Shown here: positions 45,301 to 57,849 of the stretch, piece after piece
Position numbering within the stretch: the stretch's first letter is position 1
Layout of the letters: the number at the start of each line of letters is the position of its first letter
Assembly (NCBI RefSeq): GCF_964355755.1
Contig: NC_092674.1
Span: forward strand, 20,114,001-20,178,000
DNA length: 64,000 nucleotides
Reading direction: 5' to 3'
Source of the DNA: Antedon mediterranea
Taxonomy: Eukaryota; Echinodermata; Crinoidea; Comatulida; Antedonidae
Notes under the pieces: generated by a model
What the model was told of the DNA's origin: nothing
Databases searched by the model: none
The model's input: the letters and a program-made list of their open reading frames with translations, nothing else
Translations under genes and position numbers: made by a program

Positions 45301-46600
45301 AGTCGCTTCCACGCGACTAAAAACATGATGGTCATGCACTATAGGATTCAGTAAACATGGCTGTAAAACATTTGGTGACTATGCAAGTATTTATGCAAGT
45401 TACCTAGATATTTCGTCATTTTGTTGTATTTGATCATTACATTGGAAAGGGGTGGATAAAAGCAGTGACACGATTGAAAGGATAGTCCCAATGTACTAAT
45501 CTGTACTTCCGTATATGTTTTGGGCCACAAATATCAGAACGTTTTCAGAAATTCTTTTATGTCAATAACAAAGAGCTTGCAATTATACATGAAAGTTGAT
45601 GTATGATATGTACTTTGTAACTCCAATAGCAACCGTACCAAAGTAAAGACGATGTCTGGTATAGTGAACAATAAAGTGGTTGAAAACCTATTAAGAATAA
45701 TCTAACCAGCTTCCATGGCATTACAGGTTGCAGCACGTCATTATTTGCTGGTTATGGGAAGAGGTCATACTGGAAATCATTTGTAACGCATCCACTCCTT
45801 GTAAATGGAATTGACTAAGACTTTGCACGTACAGCAGTGTACAGTAAAGTTGAATATTGCCAAATATATGGTACTCTTGAACAGATAACTTTATAATATA
45901 ATAACAGACTACTCTTTGGAGGGTCTTGAAATGCTACCTCCATCTAGACTCAGTGACCATATACCATTAACACTATAGTGTTTTCCTTGAATATTAAGTA
46001 TTTCAATTTACTCAATAAATATTTAAATACTGTATTTCCACTTAGGGAAACACTTAACATTTAAAAAACTCACCTATGGTGAATACAGCCTTCATAGAAC
46101 CTAAACATACGAGCCAACTATCAGGCAGAGATCAGTATGCGGACTAAATGAATCGGGTAGTTTGGAAGTCCCTAACCCAGTTGTCAGTTTGGAACTTTTT
46201 ACATGTGTATGTAAACTAAAGAGCCAGATGAAGTTTTTACCAAAAGCATGCATGTGTGGTTGTGATTCAATCGTTTGCCATTACCTAGATGGCCAGTAGG
46301 CATTATATATCAGTGATGGAAGAAATACCCACCTCAGAACGTTTACCTTCTTCCATCCCAGAAAAATTGTGAATATTGGCATGGGCCATGCCGCCCATTA
46401 CTCCCAACCCACAAACCCTTTGTGACCGTTTTTAAAGGAAATTTAAGACATTCCAGTAGGCCTCCAATTTCGGTTATTTTGATACTCTAGGACTCATCCT
46501 CTCCATCCCTTGAACACCTTCCAGGAGTGATTCAAAAAGTTTAAAATCTCAGGTTGACTTTTACTGTAACCTTTGTTTTTTATTCAATCTTTACAGAATT
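45301..46600. other. Interval without a recognised gene
   Basis: I see only short ORFs and no domain motif, tandem array or inverted ends. Confidence 0.4.
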
Positions 46601-46602
46601 GA

Positions 46603-46682
46603 ATGGTGTTAAATAAACACTCATACATTAAGATCGGTTGTGATATTGTACTTTACTTCTGTCCGCCTCGCCACTGTGTCTT
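46603..46682 (-). mobile_element. Inverted copy of the BEL/Pao leader
   Basis: It is the reverse complement of about 33704-33783, including GTGGCGAGGCGGACAG. Similarity stops exactly at GTGGCG, where the minus-strand text just before ends in ACACA. This is consistent with an LTR/leader boundary in a second, minus-strand BEL copy. Confidence 0.6.
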
Positions 46683-47173
46683 TATGATACTTATAGAATA
46701 CGACACTATCTATGCTAATTTTATTAACGACGCGCGTACACTACTACTACTACACTCAGTTCCTCTGGGAGTACGTGGTGTTGTAAGCTGAATGAGCTAT
46801 TCAATTGAGGTGGTTGAAGAAGGTATCTTTATTACATCTAAATTTGTAAGTTTCAACATTTCATAATTTATTTGTTTATAGTTTTGCCTAAAAGGTCTAC
46901 TATTTAAACAGTTTATATCAATCTTCTTTAACCCGTAAGTGCTAGGGCCTAGTTGTCTGCAAGGACCTCTTGTGCTGATTTAAATAGGCCATCCCTAGAC
47001 ATTTTTCTCGTCGAGTAGGTTGGGTAATGAATGTAAATCTAGTACTTAGGAGGCAGACCAGTATTATACTTATCATTTTTATTAATATTGTATTAGACGA
47101 TCATAAATAGGCCAGTGATGATAATTTATATTTAATCATTATATTCTAGGAAGTATATACTACTCAATCAATC

Positions 47174-49620
47174 ATGTCGGCAGACAAACGAAAACAATCA
47201 ACGTTATTAAGTTTTTTTGGAGCATCAACCGCAAAAAATCCTTGTGTTGAAGGTACTGAAAGTGGTGATGATGAAGTGTTAGGAGGGTAGAAGAAGCGGT
47301 GCCAGAAGAAACGAGCGATGAAGATGAATTACCTAACACGACGAGATATACAGACATATATGATGCTGTTACATCAGCACAAGTAAGACTAACTTCTGAA
47401 ACAAATCTACATTTAATCAGAAACCGTGAGCCAGAGGCCGGGTTCAAGTTTCCTGCTAAACTGTACAATGATAGAAGCGTAAAAGGAGGAAAAAAACAAC
47501 AATACTGCTCAAGAGATTGGCTGAAAAAGTATGACAGGTCACCATAACAGTAGGGTGGGTTGGTGGTGAAAAGCACACACCAAAAGGACAGACATATCTT
47601 GTCGGGCCAAGGCACAAATATCAATTCATGGAGTAAAATGTAACGCCCTTATTGATTCAGGCTCACATATATCAACGATAACTATTGAATTGTATAACAA
47701 AATTCCAGAATAAAAAAAAAAAAACAATACTGCTCAAGAGATTGGCTGAAAAAGTATGACTTTTTAAGCTATTCGAAGTCCGCAGATGGCCTCTTTTGCC
47801 TCTGTTGTGTCTTTTTCCCGGTAACTCCTTGTCGAGGAATGAAGGCAAAAAATGTAATCACACATCCTTTTCGTAATTGAAAAGATGCCCAGTCCGACAT
47901 ACGGACCCATGCACATCTCCAATATCACCAGGATTCTGAATTTCGTATGAGAAACTTCATGCACACCACGGAAACACCTACGCTCATCATCGAAAATCGC
48001 CTTGCATCACAAAATAGAAGACAGGTACTTAAGAACCGATCGTTTCTGATTTCAATTGTCAAGTGTTTGGAACTGTGTGGGCGTCAAGGACATAGGGATG
48101 ATTCATCGTCGACAGACTACAATCAGGGGAATTTCAAAGCCCTTCTACGTTTTAGAGTGGATTTCGGTGATGACAATCTTAAAGAACACGTTGAAAGCTG
48201 TTTAAAGAATGCCACCTACATATCAAAAACGGCACAGAACGAGCTTATAATACTGTATGCATAAAGGAGTTTATTCAACGTATTATAACTGAAATAAAAA
48301 ACGGAAGTGGATATTTGGGAATGGAGGCCAATGAGGTCACAGACTCGTCAAACTGGGAACAGCTTGGACTTGTTATAAGGTACCTAACAGGAGGAAAAAC
48401 TATCGAACGATTTATCAAGTTCATCGATTGTGAAGAATGCACCGGGAAAGCCATCTGCGACAAGCTGGTCGCTTCGTTGAAATCTATTGGACTAGATCCA
48501 GGAATGTGCAGGGCACAAACCTACGACGGAGCTGGCAACATGGCAGGGTGCCAAAAGGGATGCGCAAAACTCTTCCAAGTCTTCAGTCCACGAGCTCCAT
48601 ATTATCAATGTGCAAGCCATGGGCTCAGTCTGGCACTCTCTCAAGCCTGTAAAGTTACTGAAATTCACAATATGATTTAACACTTAAATCAGCCGTAAGT
48701 TTTCGCCGAAAAGACAACGCACATTAGAAGACATCATTATAACCAAACGTGTTGTACCCGACGCAAAAGAGACCACGGATTCAAATCAGAATAGAAAAGC
48801 ATTACATAGTGATAGTGAAGATGAAACTGACGAAGATGACGATGATGAAGAAGTCGGCGACGAATGTGAGAACGAACTTGAAATAGAAATGGAGGAAAAG
48901 GATGACGTTGCCAGCTTTGATGATCTGAAACGTATGTCTGCCAAAAAGAAGATAAAGCGTCTATGTGAAACCAGGTGGGTGGAGCGGCATACAGCTCTTG
49001 AGGATTTTGATGAGCTACATTCTTTTCTTTTAGAGTGCTTTGAGACAATAGCATCAAACAAAGGTACAAGAAAGTGGGACAGTAAATCAAGAACCGATGC
49101 ACAGGGACTGTTTCATCAAATCCGCAGCCCGACTTTCATCGTTGCTTTTCAAACGGCCCTACATCTATTTGGGTACAGCAAATCCCTTAGTAAATCCCTC
49201 CAAGGGAGCACTCTAGATATCATTGAGGCCTACAGCCAAATATATTAGACTCAATGGTGGGAAGGCAACATTCAAGAACATACAGTAAAGTGAAGAGTAT
49301 GGCCATTGTGTCTGGTAATAAAATACAAATGCCACGGATCTGTGGAAAACAGACAGAAACAACGTTCATGCAAATGGGCCAAGAACATACTTTCGCCGGG
49401 CAATTTTCCTGCCGTTCGTAGATAGATTGCTAGAGGGAATGAGTGAAAGATTCCAAGGTACAGTATTACGTCAAAAGCCCTCAGAGCATTAGCTCTGATA
49501 CCATCTAATCTGAATTTACTTAATGACGTTGACGAGCTTGCAATTCTATTTCCCGGACCTTCCATGTCCTCGCACATTGCATCACGAAATTCAACTTTGG
49601 AAACGACTGTGGTAAGTATT
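47174..49620 (+). pseudogene. hAT transposase (ZMYM/DUF4371-like), main part
   Basis: ATG 47174 reads MSADKRKQSTLLSFFGAS, the usual start of this hAT group. A frameshift near 47290 leads to EETSDEDELPNTTRYTDIYD and KKQQYCSRDWLKKYD. After the inserted Gypsy piece, SADGLFC and further TTF-finger text follow, then FALLxFRVDFGDDNLKEHV-like sequence. The RNase H core appears at 48315-48680 (AQTYDGAGNMAGCQKGC), CETRWVERHTALEDF at about 48966, and lower-quality text to GTAAGT at about 49611. There are several frameshifts and stops. The C-terminal dimerisation domain lies at 49675-51307, split by another element. Not functional. Confidence 0.85.
47536..47722 (+). mobile_element. Gypsy protease-region fragment with poly-A, flanked by 38-bp duplications
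   Basis: It matches about 32547-32735 of the Gypsy copy upstream (GGTCACCATAACAGTAGGGT through the protease DSGSH region) and ends in AATAAAAAAAAAAAA. The 38-bp host sequence starting AACAATACTGCTC lies on both sides (47498-47535 and 47723-47760). Poly-A plus target duplication suggests LINE-mediated retroposition. Confidence 0.8.
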
Positions 49621-49674
49621 ATTACGTTATTTTTATGTACTATATATCCATCTAATCGTTTCTAACTGAAAAAC

Positions 49675-51307
49675 ATGGTCATCACACAAATTAAGTACTT
49701 TTTTTGTTATCAAAACAGGTGTAATGAATCAAATAAGCCATCTACACTATCTGCTACGATGAAAGTATGCAGTAGAAATATGTACCCAAACATCTATCGG
49801 ATTTTGGAGCTGATAGCGGTAAACTCCAGTGACAAGTGCTGGGGTAGAGCGCAGTAACTCATCTCTTCGCTTCATTAAGTCTGTCATACGCAGGGGCGCA
49901 GCCAGTGGGGGGGTCACGGGGGTCCTGACCCCACCCTTTTTTTTAGAAAAAATAAATAAAAACATGAGACAACAATACAGATCAAATCATCCTGGAGATA
50001 CTGTGGAAGATTACTACCGAGCAGTATTACCAAATCAACAAACCGAGTTAAAAACCCGTTTTTCTGCCGATAACAGGCCATGCTCTAACATATTTGGCGT
50101 AGCACCCAAGTCTATCGAAGTGTAATGTTGAAGAAGTCTTCAAGGAACTTGAATTTGGTACGATGATCTGCCAAGACACGAACATCTTCATTCCGAGCTT
50201 CAGTGATGGAAGCGACTGTGTAAAATTAGCGGATCCAGATGTGTTCCCGAATGTGCGTGTACTTCTTCTAATCGCGTAGGCCTATGCCCGTAACGTCTGC
50301 TGAAGCTGAGCGGAGTTTTTCGACTTATGGAGAACGAAAACCTGTTTGCGAAATCACATGTCTTATGAGCAGCTTTCGGGATTGTGCCTCATGAACATAC
50401 ACTTTAACATGAACATTAATACAGAGAATTTCATTCGCGAATTCTGTCTCCAAGCCAAGAAGAATGTTCCAAACTTATGTTTAAAGATGCATCACGCGAT
50501 GTCTAGAGCGCCGTTATAGTAACTAACGTAAAATGTATGATAATAATTTAGAAGTTAGTTATTACAATTATGTATAAGCTATCACCTATACTATACATTC
50601 GAACAAAATAGGTATATTTTTAAACAAAATATTGTATGTACTGTACTACACACGGAGGCAAGATAGCTTCTTGGACTTGCACAGTGTATGAACTCTATAA
50701 CCTTACGGTTCTCAATAATATCACTCCATGCTATCATTCTAATATCTTTTTTCAAACTTTTGCATCTCTACGTTCATTTCATGCAACTTTTGTATTGGTG
50801 AAAAGGGAGGAATTCAAATAATTCCTCCTGAGTTTACAGCCTCTCTACACAAATCAACAAACAAGCAAGAAAAAAAGTGTTTGTCTGTGGCAGCCTGGAA
50901 TATAAAAATGTTGTTTTTTGTTTTCTTTGTTTCAGTTTATTAGTGTTAACATTGTCATATTTGTGTGTGCGTAAACCGATTCAAATGATCTAGATTGCCC
51001 TAGACCGCCAAAGCTTCCAGGGGGCGAAGCCCCCTGGACCCCAACCGGGGGCCCTTGGCGGCCCCCTGGCCCCCCAGCCCATGGTTGCTCGCTTCGCTCG
51101 CAAAATACTCACATATTGGTTGACCCCCCCTTTAATTCTTTGCTGGCTGCGCCCCTGATACGCAGCACAATGGGAGAAGACAGGTTGAATGGTCGTTTAC
51201 TTCTTTTCATACATAAGGACATCGAATTGGATTACGAAGCCATCGTTGATGATTTTTCCCGCCGTCATCAAAGAAGGATAAATTTCATCAACCCTCTCAA
51301 CAAGTAA
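49675..51307 (+). pseudogene. hAT transposase C-terminal dimerisation domain, split by a second hAT
   Basis: MKVCSRNMYPNIYRILELIA, then TSAGVERSNSSLRFIKSVIR (to 49890), joins across the insert to STMGEDRLNGRLLLFIHKDI and RRINFINPLNK with a stop at 51305-51307. The joined sense is the canonical hAT C-terminus and shows where the second element landed. Confidence 0.85.
49891..51157 (+). mobile_element. Second hAT-like element nested in the first
   Basis: The inverted ends CAGGGGCGCAGCCAG (49891) and CTGGCTGCGCCCCTG (ending 51157) are perfect over 15 bp. ATACG (or ATACGC, depending on the end base) is duplicated at 49886-49890 and 51158-51162. Inside, on the plus strand, MRQQYRSNHPGDTVEDYYRA and PVTSAEAERSFSTYGE (near 50286) are hAT transposase C-terminal pieces, frame-broken. 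It is an internally deleted element. hAT duplications are normally 8 bp, so the short duplication is odd. Confidence 0.85.
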
Positions 51308-51940
51308 AATGAAAGGAGAATCATGGAAGTGTGTTCACTTGTAACATGTTCAGTAGGCCATCACGAAATGTCATAGTATAGGCCTACAAATAATTAATAT
51401 TTCATGAGTTGAAAATTTGAAATACATGAATACAATTCGTTATAATATTTACTATTATTGGTCAAAAAAATAAGTCATTCTACGACCAAAATGCTTTGAT
51501 TTCTAGTGTTAATTGTATTAATATCTCTCCATTTTGATAGATTTTTGTTTGTTTCTTAAATACAGTTTACAACGAATAATTATAGTTATGGTGCTCTGGT
51601 CCAGCTACCTCCAGCAAATAAAATCGCATTTAAAAACCGCCAATACTCGATGTGCGCGTAGCTGCGCCGTAAAAACGAAAAGTCGCTAATGCTGTATGAG
51701 CAATGTTAGCCGAACTTGAGTGGGTGGAGCACGTGTGAAGGACCCTTTGCTATTGGCCAAAAAAAAAACACTTTCGTATATTAATATGGTCTATAAAACC
51801 TACTATGTTCAGATAATTATATGACAAGAATCGACCCGCTAAAACGCCTCAAATGCTCTCTCCGGGCGTCTAGAAAAAAAAAATTTCAGGGGACATGCCC
51901 CCCCCCCCTAGAGTATATTTGCTCCATGGCGGCCCCATCT
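51308..51940. other. Interval without a recognised gene
   Basis: AT-rich, with homopolymer C and A runs near 51770-51910. No coding motif. Confidence 0.4.
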
Positions 51941-51949
51941 TTAACAAAA

Positions 51950-52449
51950 CCCTAGATCTGCCCCTGGGCTATTGGCAGGTAGAGGTAGCAGAAGAAGATA
52001 AATCAAAAACGGCATTTACCACACCAATGGGTTTATTTGAGTGCATGTGCAACCGAATGCCATTTGGACTCCAAAACGCACCGGCCACGTTTCAACGTTG
52101 GATGATGTCGTGCTTCGGTGACCAAAACTTTTCTCTCTGGAAACGGTTTTCAAACGTCTTAGAGAAAATGGTTTGAAGTTAAAGCCTTCAAAATGCTCCC
52201 TCCTTCGATCTGAGGTTAATTATTTGGGTCACATTGTATCAACCGAGGGGATTCATGCCGACCCTGCTAAAACAGCGCAAGTCGAAAGCTGGCCCTCCCC
52301 GGTTGAACACCGCAAACAAGTTCTTCAATTTTTTAGATTTACCGGCTACTACAGACGGTTTATCAGCCAGTATTCGGAGATAGCTGCGCCGTTATATGCC
52401 CTAACGTGCGGTGACCCACGACAAAGAAAAAGAATGGAAGAAAGGCAAT
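51950..52449 (+). pseudogene. Gypsy reverse transcriptase, internally deleted
   Basis: [20 protein letters not shown] and [18 protein letters not shown] are the Gypsy RT palm blocks. A deletion removes the YLDD catalytic block ([11 protein letters not shown] runs straight into the VLEKM region). LKPSKCSLLRSEVNYLGHIV and FRFTGYYRRFISQYSEIAAP complete it. It begins where the copy at 33330 ends in protein terms, so both may derive from the same family. Confidence 0.85.
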
Positions 52450-53259
52450 GAATGCCAAACCCTCACCAAATGCCGATGTCAGCACCAGCAACATAGTAGG
52501 CTACCATCTTATTAACCCATACGCATCTCCGTTTGTATCGTCATGTAATCGTTTGAACTTATATTACTGTATATATTATGTATTTTCATGAACTACTTGA
52601 TTAACGTACAGTAGGGGGCGACGTTTCAGATGGGAGGGGTGAGTGAGATGTCATCCCTTCCAATCGCCTATTGAAGTTAATTGATATACTTTACGTAGTC
52701 AAAAACAAAAAAAATAAATAAATAAAAAATATAATAAAAACAAAAAAATTAATAAATAAAGCATAACGAAGGTAGTATTACCGTATACTGTAGTTAAGTG
52801 GTTACCCATGGTGATGGTATTGTAGTAGTAATTTAAATCATTCCTAATGTTTTATTGTCGTTTCATAGTCGATATGCTAACGAGTAAAGTATTTACTTGG
52901 TCAACTTGAGTACTGTGCTGTACAATTTCATTTTAGAATGGAATGTATCTTATATTTTATAGTATTCATGATGTAATGATACAGTTAATAATAGACAGTT
53001 TGCCATGGTTGGTAATATGTGACTGGTTCAGGTGGTAATGAACCGCACTACTAATAACTTTGTTTTATATTATCATAGATAAGTTTTGTTGATTTTGATG
53101 TTTCCTCATTTTATGCCTTTTTAATAGTTTGTAGAGTTTGTAGTTTTAGTATAATTCCTAAGACTAGATTATTCGGTAAGTCTAAATAAATAATTGAAAT
53201 ATATATTTATACTGGGCCCTCGGTTTTTAAGCAGGCGAACGTCGTGGACGACGTTCGAG
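52450..53259. other. Noncoding remainder of the Gypsy element and flank
   Basis: No RNase H or integrase motif is readable. AT-rich. Confidence 0.4.
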
Positions 53260-53489
53260 AAAGGAGGGGTGGATGTAGCGATACTCTAAAGCAGTGTTAG
53301 CCTGTGTTATCTAGGAATACTGTGAAATTGGATAGATGAGTCAGATCTGTGTAGTTAGTATTGAGTTTTAAAAGTAAGCAGTTGTGTTATAATTAATAAA
53401 AGCATTTTGTATTGGAACTCTGTGTTTCATCAATTTTGTAGCTGAAATTGAGAACCTGGGTTTAAGTTATTATTTTGTGAAGAGCTACA
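53260..53489 (+). mobile_element. Gypsy polypurine tract and 3' LTR
   Basis: AAAGGAGGGGTGGA precedes TGTAGCGATAC at 53274. The LTR ends GAGCTACA at 53489, so the ends TGTAGC and GCTACA are inverted. It is 216 bp with AATAAA inside. No 5' LTR copy was seen in the window. Confidence 0.7.
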
Positions 53490-55137
53490 TAAAGATAAAG
53501 AAAATATCTATCTCGGTAATCTAAAGTAAATTAGTTTTTAAGAATATTGAATTGATGATGAAGATACAAAATGTATATGCCTGCAACAAACCAATCAATA
53601 AGTTATTGTACTAAATGCAGATGTGGTTGAGTACAAATAACCAGAAAGTGCACCTACACAATACATCTCCAACCAATCAAATTCCACCTGAGGTTGAAAG
53701 TCTTTTAAATTGTCAAATATGACATTAAATGAATTCCATTTTGTTTGTTTTTGTGGTTTCCATGTAATAATCAAAATTACATTGCTGTAATGTTTTGTTA
53801 TTGCTATTATTTACTTATTATTTCCAAACGGGAAGAAATTAACATCAATACTGAAATACCAGAGGGAGAAGATGAACTGAACATAAAGATGATATGAAAA
53901 AGAAAAAAGAAAACTTCACCAAATCAAAAACTATAGAGCTAGAAATGGAACAGTCTAGGCCATGAGTTCAATGGGCTGTAGTTTGCATAAAAAATGACTT
54001 TGACACCTGGAAAAGCATAACACAAAATCATTGGTGTTGATTACAAGATTATTTTATCAACTTGATGCCGAAATTGATGGCACATCTCTACCCAACAAAT
54101 TTGCTAGGCAATTCCCTAGGTTTATGGAAACAATTTTAGGTTAGTTCTGGAATCTGGACACATTTGTTTTTGTTTGAATTTTAATAGCAAGATTGTACAC
54201 TAGAGGCAATACTCACATTTTTAAAAAGTGGCTTTGAATTCTTGCTTCTATTTATTGGAAATTGGAAACAAGACTACATAATAAACTTCAGCTTCGGCCT
54301 AATTGTCAACACACCAATAAATCAAGGGGGACATTGTATTAATTAAAGAAAAGCAAACGCATCAAAAGGAATGGTCGATATAAAGGATGTTGAAAGCTTT
54401 TCTTGATAATTACAAATGGCCTAGTGAGGAATGTTGGACTGACAACGCAGGGAAAATGCAAATAATCCCAAAAAAGAGTAGATGGGCAAGGACATCTCCT
54501 GGCTTTGTTCCACATTTAAGTGTACGCAGATTGTTTAGAAGTATCAAAAAATCGGGAAACAAATAAAGAAACTTGTATCATAGTTGTCTGCTGTCTCTGT
54601 CAGTACACTTATACAGAGACATCGTGTAAATGTCACCTTATGAGGCCTAGTTATTCACATCAAGTCATACGATTTAATTGGTGAATACAGATAAACACAA
54701 TAATGTCAATATTAAAATTTAATTTAAAGCCTATAAACTCATTCAGATATTATTTTACTGCCTGAATATGAAATAAATTTACATTTTCAATCATCTTAAC
54801 AATGTGTTTGTTGATTTCATTACTTATTTGTGTCTTGGAATGGAATTATCTCATTCATGTCATTCAAATGTCGAACAATCCATTTACTAATCTTAAAGGA
54901 GCAAACTTAAATACACATGTTCTTATTTTTTATGATTTAAAAATAGAAAATAAAAGGGTGTTGTAAACTCAGAAACAAAACCTATGTGTCATTCTAATCC
55001 TGTGTACAGACTGCACTCAGAGTTTTGAGGCTGTGCATATAGTGTGATATAGAACAGTCTTTGGGGTACAAAGTTGTCAAGACTGTGCATTATAATGTGA
55101 TATAGTACAGTCTTTAGGTTTGAAGTGTGTTTTAATG
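53490..55137. other. Intergenic interval, no gene recognised
   Basis: Scattered short coding-like text (for example near 53880-54140 and 54400-54520) could be an old transposon, but no family signature is visible. Confidence 0.4.
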
Positions 55138-55531
55138 TTATGATTCTGTATAGTCATGGTCAACTATCAAACTATCTTGAACTTTGACATACTTTATTCC
55201 TAAATCTGTATTACTATTATCATTTTTTCGTTTCAACGTTTTTGTAGACTTATCAGCAAAATTGTACAATGATTTTAAGAGGCATGAATCAGTGTTAATA
55301 CTGCTAACATTACGAATGAAAGTCTGCACAGCTGGTCTGAAGTCAACAACCGCCTCTGTATGCATTTTGGCTGTTATTTTTCTTGCTAGGCAGTCAAAGG
55401 CGTTTGAAAGTTCTTGTAGATCTTCTTTTACATCTTCAGTTGAGGGGACTGTTAATGTTTTTTTGGGTATGTCAAGGCTTAGGTAATTCCTTTTAACCCT
55501 ATCCTCAGGTTTGACGTGTTTGTAGTATAAC
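55138..55531 (-). CDS. CARF-like protein, exon 5 (last exon)
   Basis: On the minus strand an acceptor (TTGTATACAG) precedes 55531. The leftover phase from exon 4 (CG) plus the first G gives Arg, and the frame continues LYYKHVKPEDRVKRNYLSLD through an acidic/hydrophobic stretch. It passes a KRKNDNSN basic patch to TAA at 55138. There is no transposase catalytic domain. The exon-4 to exon-5 intron is about 3.7 kb and holds two plus-strand transposon-like fragments. Confidence 0.65.
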
Positions 55532-56205
55532 CTGTATACAATAAAGAAAACAAAAACAAATTGAAAGATCCTTTGAAAATGTTTGATTGCACTATAAAAT
55601 AAATGAGAATTTTAGTTGTTTACTTGTAGTAGTGGATTTGTCATGTGCCGAACATGCTGCTTCTTTGGGGTTAAATGAGACTCTAGTCATCAGCGCTATC
55701 TGTAGTCAGTGAGTATTAGTGATAGACTTGAGATCTTGAGTCAGTAATCTTAAATGGACTAGTTGTAAAACTCACGATTATGAATAAAATTTATTTCATG
55801 TTGAAATCTATAAATTTGAAACCTGATGTAATAATTGCTTAGCAATAGCAATGAAAGCTGAAAACTGTTCCAAAATCACCGTGAGAAAATCAAATGGTAT
55901 GTTTGAAGTTAGAATTATTAATGACTATTCAAACAAGAAGGTGATGTTGTCATTAACAGAAATAAAATGACTGTATTTTAAAACCTACTAAGTATAGTCT
56001 CATTATTTTTTATAGATTGGTTCAAAGAAAAAGACCTCTAAATGATAGTGATTCAGAATCAGATGATGGCGGGGGAGACAGTAGGTTAAAAACAAACTTT
56101 ACAATTATATATTTAGGCCTACAGCTAGTTTTCCTTTTTTTAATCAAAAAACCACTTTCAGCATTGTTATTTAATATTTAAATATCATTAAATGATATTT
56201 TCGAA

Positions 56206-57068
56206 TTGTTTTATTTTAAAAAAATTAGAAAGTCAATCAGCAGAAGCAATGAAGAACCTACGCACAGTATACTCAGTTTCTACATAAAGAGCTACGTCTA
56301 CAAACCTCCAACTGATGACAAGGTCCTTAAACATCTTCTGGATAACAGAGATCCAGATAAGCAATTAAGATTTCAACCACAGAAATACGTCAACGAAAAA
56401 CTAAATCTGGATATCAAATAAGACACTGTTGTAGAGATTGGTTGAATACATTAAATACATTGCATATTCCCAACAAGATGATGGATTATATTACCTTCCG
56501 TGTGTGCTATTTCCAGATATCTCACATCGCCGCCAAAAGAAACTCATTACCGAGAAATACAATAACTGGAAAGATGCAATCTAAAAGTGCATTCTGGTTG
56601 CGATTACCACAGAAATTCGGCTGCCAAATTAACAGCTTTTACACATTCTTACAATATATAACCTGGATGAAAGAATAGTGATAATCAATGAAGAAAACAT
56701 AAAACGTGTAAAAAAGAATAGAAATGTTCTCAGGTCCATCATTAAAGACGCAGACACGTTATCCGACACATATTGTTGCAGTGCAATGATTCCCAAATGT
56801 CATTTGGATAATAAATATCATACTATAAACATCTGTGACATCGGCTGGGGTAGAAAGAGCTAACTCATCGATCAAATTCATTAAGAATCATTTTAGAAGT
56901 ATGATGGGCGAAAACAGATTTAACGCTCTCATATTAATGTACATTGATCAAGACATACAGCTAGATATAGATGAAATAATAGATAACTATGCTTGTAAGC
57001 ACCCATGGAGACTTTCTCTAATTAACCCATTAAACTTAAAGATTTCCCGCATTTTGAAGTTTAAATAA
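56206..57068 (+). pseudogene. Third hAT transposase remnant, internally deleted
   Basis: N-terminal text (KVLKHLLDNRDPDKQLRFQP, and DDGLYYLPCVLFPDIS in another frame) is followed directly by a C-terminal piece, TSAGVERANSSIKFIKNHFR, NRFNALILMYIDQDI and RLSLINPLNL. It is closely similar to the 51164-51307 domain. The RNase H core is missing. It lies in the CARF-like intron on the opposite strand. Confidence 0.75.
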
Positions 57069-57328
57069 GTATATAGAAGTATTTCAGTTGTGTAGGAAAG
57101 AAACCAACAAAAACAATTATTTCAATTTGATCCAATTTAAATAACTATTATCATGTGAAATTTAATTGGCAAACTAGATAAAAAAATTTTAAAGACTCAT
57201 TCCCTACAATTTTGTGTTCAGGAGATAATTTCATAGCAATAAACAATATCTACAAATTTCATTGACACTCTTATTTATTTAGTGCAAGTTTTGTGGTCCT
57301 TAGACAAAAAATACATGCGTTCTAATCT

Positions 57329-57772
57329 ATGCCTTACAGTATGCTGTTGTTTTTGTGTGCGACAATACATTCTGATGGTCATCACCGCTTGTTACCGGGC
57401 AACAAGCGAACACGTCGGGCATTCCTGTGCCCAGTGGCAGGATGTGGCCGGGTACCCGAAAACCCAAAACAACATCTGGCGCATCATATACTGCCATTTA
57501 TGACCGAGACAGCGGAGGAGGTATCTGCGACCACCTCAACTCGACGCTGGAGTTTTATCCAGGAATTGGTGAAATTTATTCCAGAGTGCAGCGAGAGTGT
57601 AACCAAAGCGGTGACACTATTTAAGGCCGAAGGAAAAATCCAACCTGGATTTTTTTTTACAAAGGCATTAAGAAGAATGATGGCGTCGATGGGCAAGGCA
57701 GCGGGGCTCTGCGGTCGGCATTTAATTCCAACCGGGAGGTGGTTGATCATTTGGCTCAGCCTGGAAGGATGA
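57329..57772 (+). other. Open frame with a C2H2-like finger, unidentified
   Basis: The 147-codon frame includes FLCPVAGCGRVPENPKQHLA followed by HH, a CX4C...HX3H-type finger, then ETAEEVSATTSTRRWSF. It is clearly more GC-rich than its surroundings and has an acceptor-like TTACAG before the finger. Similar fingers are found in transposon ORFs with tyrosine recombinases, but no recombinase follows here. It could be part of a mobile element or an exon. Confidence 0.35.
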
Positions 57773-57849
57773 CGGCGGTTCGGATGTTGGAGGGGTTCTT
57801 GGGAAACCCCTGCTTTCACGCCGAATTTGCCTATGAATAGGTCCAACAA

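Noticed and set aside
51164-57068. Very similar hAT C-termini at 51164 and 56835 read as one duplicated gene
   Set aside because: Sequence differs throughout and the surrounding parts are not collinear, so they are separate family members.
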